Origin: Theocolax elegans | Taxonomy: Eukaryota > Arthropoda > Insecta > Hymenoptera > Cerocephalidae | Direction of reading: 5' to 3' | Assembly: GCA_026168455.1 (NCBI GenBank) | Contig: CM047426.1 | Span: forward strand, 59,356,896 to 59,420,895 | Length of the DNA stretch: 64,000 bases | In this document: positions 1 to 10,171 of the stretch, piece after piece | How positions within the stretch are numbered: position 1 is the stretch's first letter | Layout: each line of letters begins with the position of its first letter | The notes under the pieces: model-generated | Seen by the model: only the letters and a program-made list of their open reading frames with translations | What the model was told of the DNA's origin: nothing | The model's database searches: none | Position numbers and translations under genes: made by a program

Positions 1-56
1 TGTGTGTGTGTGTGTGTGTGTGTGTGTGAGTGAGTGTGTGTGAGTGTGTGTGTGTG
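1..56. repeat. (TG)n microsatellite
   Basis: The window opens inside a TG dinucleotide run with a few GA interruptions. Its left edge lies outside the window. Confidence 0.97.
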
Positions 57-320
57 AACATACACTTTTCCAAATATCCATATGTGATATATACAATGGG
101 TTAAAAATTAAATACATTAATCATTGCATTTTTAAGATAATTCATAACTTTTTACAGAACTGAAGGCCATAAAAATGCTACAGACTATTTGAAAGGTATT
201 GCTCCAAGCTTTCTTTCAAACTTTGGGATAAAAAATCAATTGTAGCGCACTTTTTTTAAGTTGAATATTGGCATGTATTTTATATAACATTTACATTGAA
301 ATTAGAAATTCTAACCCAGA
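57..320. repeat. fragments of two dispersed repeats
   Basis: Bases about 57-145 match 555-645 and 3700-3780 (the Helitron-like repeat body). Bases about 146-322 match 1787-1973, which is one arm of the hairpin element described below. There is no coding potential. The junction of the two fragments near 145 suggests an old insertion or deletion. Confidence 0.7.
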
Positions 321-362
321 AGTGTGTGTGTGTGTATGTGTGTGCGTGTGTGTGTGTACGTG
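321..362. repeat. (GT)n microsatellite
   Basis: A GT run with single-base interruptions follows the hairpin-arm fragment directly. Confidence 0.95.
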
Positions 363-363
363 T

Positions 364-1297
364 TATTTGTTTTTTCAAGAATAGATAATATATGTATTTT
401 TTCCGTGCGCAAAAAAAAGTTGTGAATATAACTTGAAAGAATGTGTATTAGTTTACTTATTCCTGATAAAACTCATAAAATAAAAACGGACCTACAATTT
501 AATTTAATGTTTTTAAAAATATGCACAATTTTACGAAGATAAAATAAATATTAATCAAGTATAACATACACTTTTTCAAATATCTATATGTGAAATATAC
601 AATAAATTAAAAATTAATACATTAATTATTGCATTTTTCAGATAATTCTATTATAAACAGTAATGGCAAAAGAAAATTCAAATTTTAACAGATGCAATAT
701 AAAATACGAATTACATTTCAAAAATTTTTCGAAAATTATTATTTTAGTAGTATTTAATTTAATTATTATTCAAATCATAATTTAAAAATTGTATGGATAT
801 ATAAGTAAGTAGATTACGTATATTTATATAAAACAATATTTTATATAAACAAGTATGTATTTATTAGAAACAAAAGGTTATTTAAGGAATGCCTTTGTTT
901 ATAATAATTAAAATAAATATATGGGCTCTGTAACTAAAGGGAAAAATAAATTGGATATAATTATGGATTAAAACGCAAATTTTGAAAGAGGGTGCAAATT
1001 ACGAATTACGGGAGAAATGGAAAAAACAGGTTTTTATTTATATACCGCTAAAATGTTATAAATAATTCTTTAAAGCTAATACAAAATTTAATTTAATTAG
1101 GAAGAAAGTTTTATTACGCTTAAAGTACAAAATATTAATGACATATAGAACTCTTGGCGATGACTTAAATAAATTAATTTTAGGAGGTAAAGTTCTATTA
1201 AATCCGTTTAAAATAATCTAAAATTTTAATAGGTTTTTACTAAATGCTACAATTAAGTATATGCACTTTACTATTTTTGGTAAGTTAATTGTTCATT
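364..1297. repeat. Helitron-like dispersed repeat, copy 1 (3' end lost)
   Basis: This AT-rich noncoding stretch is a diverged direct copy of 3470-5060. Landmarks such as ttttttccgtgcgcaaaaaa and aattaattttaggaggt occur in both in the same order. Copy 1 stops near 1297, where a hairpin element begins. The element identity comes from copy 2, whose 3' end at 5407 looks like a Helitron terminus. Nothing here appears to encode protein. Confidence 0.65.
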
Positions 1298-1304
1298 ACC
1301 ATAT

Positions 1305-2264
1305 ATATGGGCTATTTCACATCAGTGGTACGATGAAAATTTGAAATCACTCCAAATTTTGTGAACAGACTGGAGATATCTTCCAGAAGATAGAAAAAAA
1401 ATTTGAGGTGTTAAAAATAATTTGCCTAAGAGTTATTCCACCATGAAAAATGGAAATTTTTCAATTTTTTAGAGAAATTATTATTTTCAAAGCTATTTAT
1501 CTCAAAATCTATTGATTTTTTTAAAAATACATTATAAACCACTTTTGTTCAAAATAATCTTTAGAACTTATCTACTTGGGTTACAATTTCTAATTTTAAA
1601 ATCTCGAATAGATAGAACGCCCGGAAATATTGAATATCAAAAAAAGGCGACCACGCCACAATCGATTTTGATCTAACACCACTCAAAAGATTACATTTTT
1701 TGAACACACAAACACCAAATTTGTTAAAAAAATTTAAATGGGAAATACCATGTTAATTTTTGTGAATTTTTTGTCTTTCTTTAAATTATCATAACTTTTT
1801 ACAGAATTGAAGGCCATAAAAAGCTACAGACTATTTGAAAGGTATTGCTCCAAGCTTTCTTTTAGACTTTTGGATAAAAAAATCAATTGCGGCGAACTTA
1901 CACTTTTTTATGTTGAATATTGACATGTAGTTTATGTAACATTGACCTTAAGATTAGAAATTCTAACCCAGAAGGATAAATTCTACACATAATTAGCAAC
2001 GAATGTTACATATAATGTTGTATAGTAAAAGTTGATAGATTTTGAGTTAAATAGCGATAAACCCAGCTGGTGTTGAAAAAAACTGGATAAAGTTCACTTT
2101 TTGAGGTTATAATAACTTTTGAGCTGAAAATTACCTAAAAATTACCTAAAAATACCTAAAAAATTTTTTCTGTATTCTACAAAAAAATTGGCAAAGTGTA
2201 CTCAAAATTTGGTGCATTTTAAAATTTTGATCGGACCACTTCACGTGGAATACTTCATATATAT
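1305..2264. mobile_element. hairpin (long-TIR) element in TA-rich DNA
   Basis: The two ends are inverted relatives: gctatttcacatcagtggta near 1313 and, inverted, accacttcacgtggaatact near 2235. The arms of roughly 450 bp are diverged but keep shared landmarks in inverted order, for example ctcaaaatctat followed by gggtta then aatttctaat. Both flanks are TA-rich, so a TA target duplication cannot be read. There is no open frame of useful length, so this is a non-autonomous element of unassigned superfamily. The same terminal motif occurs in the palindrome at 17845-19210. Confidence 0.6.
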
Positions 2265-2280
2265 ATTATATATATATATT

Positions 2281-2865
2281 ACACCTTTGGTGTAAGTTAT
2301 GTCCTAAAATACGTGAAAATTAGTGATTTTATGAGGTTTATGAGGCATAACTTACAACAGCGGTCTTGGCCAATAAGCTAACCCAAGCCATTCGAAAGCT
2401 CGCGAAAAATGTGAACTTTTGAGAGGTGTTAGATTAAAATCGATTATGGTGTGGTAGCCTTTTTTTGATATTCAATATGTCCGGGTGTTCTATCTCTTCG
2501 AGATTTTAAAATTAAGAAATGTAACCATGGTAGATAAGTTCTAAAGATTAATTTAAACAAAAGTTGTTTGTAATGTTTTTTCAAAAAAATCAACAGATTT
2601 TGAGATAAATGGCTTTAAAAATAGAAATTTTTCTAAAAAATTGAAAAATTTCCACTTTTCATGGTCGAATAACTCTTAAGTAAATTATTTTTTACACTTA
2701 AATTTTTTTTGTATGTTCTGGAAGATGTTTCCAGCCTGTTCTCAAATTTTGGAGTGATTTAAAATTTTCATCGTACCACTTGACGTGAAATAGACCATAT
2801 ATGTATATATATGTATGTATGTATTTGGGTGTGTGTGCGTGCGGCGTAATATTTATATATATATT
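2281..2865. repeat. 585-bp tandem repeat, unit 1
   Basis: This unit is nearly identical to the next one at a 585-bp period. About 400 bp of it is the inverse of 1310-1720, so it is a single arm of the hairpin family. Its first part holds a small hairpin, gtaagttatg and cataacttac, and its end is TATG/GTGT-rich. It is noncoding. Confidence 0.9.
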
Positions 2866-3450
2866 ACACCTTTGGTGTAAGTTATGTCCTAAAATACGTG
2901 AAAATTAGTGATTTTATGAGGTTTATGAGGCATAACTTACAACAGCGGTCTTGGCCAATAAGCTAACCCAAGCCATTCGAAAGCTCGCGAAAAATGTGAA
3001 CTTTTGAGAGGTGTTAGATTAAAATCGATTATGGTGTGGTAGCCTTTTTTTGATATTCAATATGTCCGGGTGTTCTATCTCTTCGAGATTTTAAAATTAA
3101 GAAATGTAACCATGGTAGATAAGTTCTAAAGATTAATTTAAACAAAAGTTGTTTGTAATGTTTTTTCAAAAAAATCAACAGATTTTGAGATAAATGGCTT
3201 TAAAAATAGAAATTTTTCTAAAAAATTGAAAAATTTCCACTTTTCATGGTCGAATAACTCTTAAGTAAATTATTTTTTACACTTAAATTTTTTTTGTATG
3301 TTCTGGAAGATGTTTCCAGCCTGTTCTCAAATTTTGGAGTGATTTAAAATTTTCATCGTACCACTTGACGTGAAATAGACCATATATATGTATATATATG
3401 TATGTATGTATTTGGGTGTGTGTGCGTGCGGCGTAATATTTATATAATAT
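2866..3450. repeat. 585-bp tandem repeat, unit 2
   Basis: This is a direct copy of 2281-2865 with only a few differences, mostly in the terminal TATATG run. It is followed by a TA run (about 3440-3470). The near-identity means a recent duplication or an assembly duplication. Confidence 0.9.
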
Positions 3451-4330
3451 ATATATATATATATATATTTTAAAATTGTTTTTTCAAGAATAAATAATAT
3501 AGGTATTTTTTCCGTGCGCAAAAAAAGGTTGTGAACATAACGTGAAAAAATGTGTATTTGTCTACTCATTCTTGATAAAACTCATAAAATTTTTAAACGT
3601 ATACCCAATAATAATAACGGATCTAAAATGCAATTTAATGCTTTAAATACAGATGCAAAATTGTTTGAAGATTAAATAAATATTAATCAAGTATAACATA
3701 CACTTTTCCAAATATCCATATGATATATACAATGGGTTAAAAATTAAATATATTAATTATTGCATTTTTAAGATAATTCTATTATAAACAATGAAATATA
3801 TTAATTATTACATTTTTAAGATAATTCTATTATAAACCGCATAGGCAAAAGAAAATTCAAATTTTAACAGTGGCAATATAAAATACGAATTACATTTGAA
3901 TAGATTTTCAAAAACTATTAATTTAGGAGCATTTAATTTAAATATTTTTTAAATTAATATTTCAAAATTATCTGGATATATAAGTGTGTAGATAATCTAT
4001 ATTTATATAACACAATATTTTAAATAAACAAGTATGTATTTATGAGAAACAGAAGGATATTGAAGAAATGAATTTGTTTATAATAATCAAAATAAATATT
4101 TGGGTTCTGCATAGTAAAAATAAATTGGATATAATTATGGATTAAAACGCAAATTTTGAAAGAGGGTACAAATTACGAATCACGGGAGAAATGGAAGAAA
4201 CAGGTTTTTATTTATATAGCGCTAAAATTTTAGAAATAATTCTTTAAAACTAATACAAAATAGTAGATTACGATACAAGTGCGCGAAGTGTGCATCACCT
4301 GTTCCGTGTACGTGTATCGTATACTATTTT

Positions 4331-4842
4331 TTAACACTCCGTAAGCGAAACACGTTAATAAGTTTCCAGGTTATTAACCGAGCGGAGCGAGACGAGTCGA
4401 TTTGTCACCCGAGCGTAGCGAGGGTGACAATTAGACGAGTAAACGAAAAAAAAAGTAAATGTAGAACTATGTATAATAAAAAGAATATGTATATAAGATA
4501 TTATATGCAACTATATACGATATATCTGTGTAAAGAACTATAATTATTAAAAATATTATTTGCTTAATCAGCCATATCTGTCGGTACTGAATCGTCATAA
4601 GCTTCTTCCGAATCACTTTCTGAGCTCATTTCTTTTCAACAATTTAAAATTTTAGTTAATATTATCGATACTTTGTTGATTCGGAAAATCTCTGTCCAGA
4701 TAACCTTAAGACCTACAGTTCAAACGTCGACCTGAAGTTCGCAAAACAATTGGCGGTCATGTTTCGCACACGGTTAAAAAATCTCATGTTTCGCACACGC
4801 AAAACAAGCACGAGAAACCGTGTTTCGCGTACGGAGTGTTAA
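4331..4842. mobile_element. TTAA-flanked MITE with 24-bp TIRs
   Basis: The ends are inverted: ttaacactccgtaagcgaaa begins at 4331 and its complement ends at 4842, with one mismatch over 24 bases. TTAA sits at both outer edges, as in piggyBac-like insertions. The related copy at 1080-1090 lacks the whole block, so it was inserted. The interior holds a hairpin, tgtcaccc and gggtgaca, around 4410-4430. No coding capacity was seen. Confidence 0.65.
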
Positions 4843-5370
4843 AAATTAATTTAATTAAGAAGAAAGTTTTATTAATCTAAAAGTACAAAATATTAATGAC
4901 ATAGAACTTTTGGCGATGATCGTTCGTCATGAAATAAATTAATTTTAGGAGGTGAAGTTCTATTTATAACCGTTTAAAATAATCCAAAATATTAATAAGT
5001 TGTTAACTAAAATACTACAATTTAGTAAGTATATGTACTTTACTATTTTTGGTAAGTTAATTTTTCATTAACATTTATAATTATTAAAATATAAATTTAA
5101 GCTTTATAAGAATTCATATAGTTTAAAATTTACAGTTAACATTTAATATGTCTCAATTTTTTTTTATTATTTTTATTCTGATTTCATTACACTAAATTTT
5201 GGTAAACTTTTATTTATAAATTATAATAACTATAGCAATACCTCCAAGGTGTTGTGTGAATCTGTTTAATTTTTAAGTTGTCCATGGTAGTGAAAAAATA
5301 ATACAATTTAAAACATTATTTTAAATAAATTAATTACGAAAAACCTTTTTCGAAATTAAAAATAGGGGGT

Positions 5371-5407
5371 TGGCGCGCGAAGCGCGCAGGGGGCGAAGCC
5401 TCCCTAG
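5371..5407 (+). other. Helitron-type 3' terminal hairpin and CTAG
   Basis: The segment contains the palindrome gcgcgcgaagcgcgc, a second small stem (ggc, gaa, gcc), and ends in CTAG followed by TA. An identical block lies at 7725-7761 in the duplicated segment. Confidence 0.55.
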
Positions 5408-5649
5408 TATATATATATATATATCTAGGTATTATACCGTGAAGCATGCAAAAATCTCAGATTAAAGCTGGCTCATGGATTTTCTGTATAATGTGTTCTT
5501 ATGCAGTCTATTCATGATATTAAGTGAATGTGGAAAACTGTGTGTTCCTGTGCTTCTGCATTCGCTTGTTGTTCATGTTTGGCTTGTGTTCGGTCAAATT
5601 TTGGACAACTATCTAAATTTCCCATTGTATTTTCACAGGACGAGAGCAA
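5408..5649 (+). other. copia 5' leader, no LTR
   Basis: About 240 bases lie between the Helitron-like end and the gag ORF. Neither the 3' LTR sequence (17088-17376) nor a clear primer binding site occurs here, so the element is 5'-truncated. A splice-acceptor-like tattttcacag lies just before gag. The leader is repeated at 7762-8003 with few changes. Confidence 0.6.
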
Positions 5650-7251
5650 TTGAGTGATGAGATCATTCGTGTCGTCAGTGAAGAGTTAGAAAGGAAACGG
5701 CTGCTGCTACAGGCGAATGACGCCAACCAATCTCCTCTGAGCCAGCAGGAGGATGATCTGGAGCTAGAAAGGGAAGGGAAAAATGATCCTGACCCACAGC
5801 TAGATTTTGAGCTAGAAAAGGAACCTGAGCTCGAGTGTGGGGATAAGCTAGATAAGTTGGAAACGAAAATGAAAAGTAACTCAACCCCAATGATAAAACG
5901 AATAGACTCGTGCGTTTATAATCTGAGTAGGTTCAAGAACGAGAGAAGTCTCCTTGAGAATTCTCAGCTAGAATGTTACACAGCCGATAAGGGAGATTTA
6001 GTTAATAAAATTGGAATAAATAAAGATTGTAATTTTTCAGATTTGACCGGAATGCTAGAAAAATTAACAGCTAGAGTGGCGTCGCTGGAAGATAGAGTCC
6101 CGACTCTATATGAACTTGGTTTAAAGGACCAAAAGATGTACCACGGCGACATAGTGACTAGGATAAGTCACATATATGATAGAATTGGTACGCTAGAAGG
6201 AAAATGGGCAAAATGGGAGGAATTTGAAGAAATCGAACCAACTAGAGAAAATGTAGACAAATGATTAGTTTCTGAAACAGTTAGAAAAGAATTTGAGAAA
6301 CTAATTAGAAATAATATGCTAGAAAATAGATCATGTAACTTAAAAGAAAAGATTCATATCAAAATTGTAAATACAGATACGACAATTAGGCGCGAGTACA
6401 AATTAACAAATGTTTCAAGTTTAGAACAGTTTTTGGACTATCCGACGTCCGAACTGCGCGTTTGTGATTTGCTTAACGTTATAGATCCTCGACAAAAAGC
6501 TAGAGACGGGATAGATGACAATACGTTGGAAAAAGAAAAATTCAAAGTTAGAGACATAATTATAAACAGAATCGACCAATCGTATTATTCAAAACTCGCG
6601 CACATTCATAACCCGGTTGAATTGTTAGATAAAATTAAAAGTCTTAAAGCTAGTGAATCCAATGTGACATCCGGGTATTTGAGAAAACAATTGCATAATT
6701 TAAGATATCAACATAATAAACAAACTGCTTCGGCATTTTGGGATAAGTTCGACAAAATAGTTAGACAGTACAATAATTTGACAAATGTACCAAATTTAAT
6801 AGAAACGGAAATTAAAGATGCATATTACGATGCAATAGTAATAAACATACCCAAAGTTAGAGATGCTGAATTTTTCAATAAAAATACGCATCACCGACCC
6901 CTTTCGGTCGAACAATTAAAAACCTATATTGTTGAACAGGAAGCAGCTAGAGGAGAAAGTTCAAAATCGGCAACTGCTCAACATGCTACGAGCAGTCAAA
7001 AGGAGGCATGCTACGTGTGTGGCAATAAAGGGCATGCAGCTAGAGATTGCACGAGAGACAGCAGAATGTGCTACAGATGTCGTCGATACGAAGGACACGT
7101 CAGCACGACCTGCCCATACTCGGACAGACAGCTAGAAGAAATGGGAATCCAAGCTAGACCAAGGTATGTTAGACAGTTGTGTACTAAACGAGGGTTAATT
7201 CGAGGAGCTAGATTTTTAACGAATAAAAGACAAAGCCCCGGACTCGAACAA
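5650..7251 (+). pseudogene. copia Gag, segment S1 (in-frame stop)
   Basis: Gag packages element RNA into cytoplasmic particles. The frame opens at 5650 with an acidic N-terminal part of 204 codons, meets TGA at 6262-6264, and continues in the same frame. The middle region (about 6420-6950) looks like the UBN2/gag-polypeptide domain of copia elements. Two zinc knuckles follow: CX2CX4HX4C starting CYVCGNKGH, and an atypical CX2CX5HX4C starting [10 protein letters not shown]. The frame ends at 7258 because the sequence jumps at 7251 to a second copy of the upstream flank. The same TGA occurs in the duplicate. Confidence 0.85.
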
Positions 7252-9604
7252 ATGACATAGAACTTTTGGCGATGATCGTTCGTCATGAAATAAATTAATT
7301 TTAGGAGGTGAAGTTCTATTTATAACCGTTTAAAATAATCCAAAATTTAATAAGTTGTTAACTAAAATACTACAATTTAGTAAGTATATGTACTTTACTA
7401 TTTTTGGTAAGTTAATTTTTCATTAACATTTATAATTATTATAATATAAATTTAAGCTTTATAAGAATTCATATAGTTTAAAATTTACAGTTAACATTTA
7501 ATATGTCTCAATTTTTTTTTATTATTTTTATTCTGATTTCATTACACTAAATTTTGGTAAACTTTTATTATAAATTATAATAACTATAGCAATACCTCCA
7601 AGGTGTTGTGTGAATCTGTTTAATTTTTAAGTTGTCCATGGTAGTGAAAAAATAATACAATTTAAAACATTATTTTAAATAAATTAATTACGAAAAACCT
7701 TTTTCGAAATTAAAAATAGGGGGTTGGCGCGCGAAGCGCGCAGGGGGCGAAGCCTCCCTAGTATATATATATATATCTAGGTATTATACCGTGAAGCATG
7801 CAAAAATCTCAGATTAAAGCTGGCTCATGGATTTTCTGTACTAATGTGTTCTTATGCAGTCTATTCATGATATTAAGTGAATGTGGAAAACTGTGTGTTC
7901 CTGTGCTTCTGCATTCGCTTGTTGTTCATGTTTGGCTTGTGTTCGGTCAAATTTTGGACAAACTATCTAAATTTCCCATTGTATTTTCACAGGACGAGAG
8001 CAATTGAGTGATGAGATCATTCGTGTCGTCAGTGAAGAGTTAGAAAGGAAACGGCTGCTGCTACAGGCGAATGACGCCAACCAATCTCCTCTGAGCCAGC
8101 AGGAGGATGATCTGGAGCTAGAAAGGGAAGGGAAAAATGATCCTGACCCACAGCTAGATTTTGAGCTAGAAAAGGAACCTGAGCTCGAGTGTGGGGATAA
8201 GCTAGATAAGTTGGAAACGAAAATGAAAAGTACTCAACCCCAATGATAAAACGAATAGACTCGTGCGTTTATAATCTGAGTAGGTTCAAGAACGAGAGAA
8301 GTCTCCTTGAGAATTCTCAGCTAGAATGTTACACAGCCGATAAGGGAGATTTAGTTAATAAAATTGGAATAAATAAAGATTGTAATTTTTCAGATTTGAC
8401 CGGAATGCTAGAAAATTAACAGCTAGAGTGGCGTCGCTGGAAGATAGAGTCCCGACTCTATATGAACTTGGTTAAAGGACCAAAAGATGTACCACGGCGA
8501 CATAGTGACTAGGATAAGTCACATATATGATAGAATTGGTACGCTAGAAGGAAAATGGGCAAAATGGGAGGAATTTGAAGAAATCGAACCAACTAGAGAA
8601 AATGTAGACAAATGATTAGTTTCTGAAACAGTTAGAAAAGAATTTGAGAAACTAATTAGAAATAATATGCTAGAAAATAGATCATGTAACTTAAAAGACA
8701 AGATTCACTATCCAAATTGTAAATACAGATACGACACTTAGGCGCGAGTACAAATTAACAAATGTTTCAAGTTTAGAACAGTTTTGGACTATCCGACGTC
8801 CGAACTGCGCCGTTTGTGATTTGCTTAACGTTATAGATCCTCGACAAAAAGCTAGAGACGGGATAGATGACAATACGTGGAAAAGAAAAATTCAAAGTTA
8901 GAGACATAATTATAAACAGAATCGACCAATCGTATTATTCAAAACTCGCGCACATTCATAAACCGGTTGAATGTTAGATAAAATTAAACGTCTTAAAGCT
9001 AGTGAATCCAATGTGACATCCGGGTATTTGAGAACACAATTGCATTAATTAAGATATCAACCTAATAAAAAACTGCTTCGGTATTTTGGGATAAGTTCGA
9101 CAAAATAGTTAGACAGTACAATAATTTGACAAATGTACCAAATTTAACGGAAACGGAAATTAGAGATGCATTTTACGATGCAATAGTAATAAACGTACCC
9201 AAAGTTAGAGATGCTGAATTTTTCAATAAAAATACGCATCAGCGACCCCTTTCGGTCGAACAATTAAAAACCTATATTGTTGAACAGGAAGCAGCTAGAG
9301 GAGAAAGTTCGAAATCGGCAACTGCTCAACATGCTACGAGCAGTCAAAAGGAGGCATGCTACGTGTGTGGCAATAAAGGACATGCAGCTAGAGATTGCAC
9401 GAGAGACGGCAGAATGTGCTACAGATGTCGTCGATACGAAGGACACGTTAGCACGACCTGCCCATACTCGGACAGACAGCTAGAAGAGATGGGAATCCAA
9501 GCTAGACCAAGGTATGTTAGACAGTTGTGTACTAAACGAGGGTTAATTCGAGGAGCTAGATTTTTAACGAATAAAAGACAAAGCCCCGGACTCGAACAAA
9601 TAAC
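7252..9604 (+). repeat. 2.35-kb direct tandem duplication of 4899-7251
   Basis: The sequence from 7253 repeats 4898 onward, covering the Helitron-like 3' part, its CTAG terminus at 7761, the copia leader and gag. The junction shares the three bases aat between gag and the upstream flank. In the second unit, 8230-9120 carries many one-base gains and losses relative to the first. Confidence 0.9.
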
Positions 9605-9622
9605 AAAGAAACGACCTAGATA
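8004..9622 (+). pseudogene. copia Gag, segment S2 (many frameshifts)
   Basis: This copy of the 5650-7251 gag opens with the same start and 75 matching codons. One base is then missing near 8231 and further one-base indels follow to about 9120. The frame is clean again from about 9126 to 9622, including both zinc knuckles. The TGA seen at 6262 is kept at about 8612. Near 9620 a 28-base piece present at 12350-12385 is missing, which breaks the link to protease. Confidence 0.85.
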
Positions 9623-9745
9623 AAGGGAATGCTAGAATCAACCGTGGGTTAACGAGAGGCAGAGGAAAAGCTACAGAAAGGCACCAGTAAACAAAAATCA
9701 AAGTAATCCCGGTGAGTGCAATGGTCTTTTAACAACTAATAGTAG

Positions 9746-10171
9746 TTGCATTATTCGACTCCTGAAGAGAACGAGATTCCACAAAATAATATATTAGTTA
9801 AATTCCTGGCCGATTCCGGTGCCACAGAACATATGTCAAATACAAAATTGATTTTTAAGAAGCTAGATAATAATAAAAAGATTGATATTAAATGTGCTAA
9901 CAAAAATGATTACGCGATTATAAAATCGGAGGGAGTAGGTCAAGTTAGTGGTATAACCTCACAAGATAGAACGCTAGAGTTAGAAAATGTGATTTGCGCC
10001 GAACAGCTATCCGAAAATCTTCTTTCTTTGAGGAAACTTGTCGATCAGGGTCTAGGCATATATCTAGATAACGAAAAGATCAACGTATTTGATCCATTTA
10101 CAAAAGAGTCGTTCATTACAGGAATTTATGAAAAACCTTATTGGATAATTGAATTAGAAATAATATGCTAG
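9746..10171 (+). pseudogene. copia protease segment, S2 (catalytic Asp present)
   Basis: This encodes the aspartic protease that would cleave the copia polyprotein. The active-site motif reads ADSGATEHM, with the aspartate codon GAT at 9812-9814. The frame then runs into gag at 10151-10162, where the protease word ttagaaata matches the gag word ttagaaata, and stops at 10171. It is the only copy in the window with the catalytic aspartate. Confidence 0.85.

Larger units (their letters stand above)
3470..5407. mobile_element. Helitron-like element, copy 2 with 3' terminus
   Basis: The body repeats 364-1280, is interrupted by the MITE at 4331-4842, and continues to a GC-rich 3' end. That end has a hairpin (gcgcgc, loop gaa, gcgcgc at 5373-5387), a second short hairpin, and then CTAG at 5404-5407 followed by T. 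A hairpin just before CTRR and insertion next to T are the known marks of Helitron 3' ends. No Rep/helicase gene is present, so this would be a non-autonomous copy. The 5' TC end was not located. Confidence 0.5.

Noticed and set aside
3327..3569. 80-codon minus-strand frame
   Set aside because: It runs through a TA/GT microsatellite and a repeat end. The composition (Tyr/Ile/His runs) follows from the repeat.
5475..5657. 60-codon frame in the copia leader
   Set aside because: It is not preserved in the duplicated leader (different start and frame) and has no motif.
9264..9446. Antisense frames over copia gag zinc knuckles
   Set aside because: Shadows of the sense gag frame, repeated with every copy.
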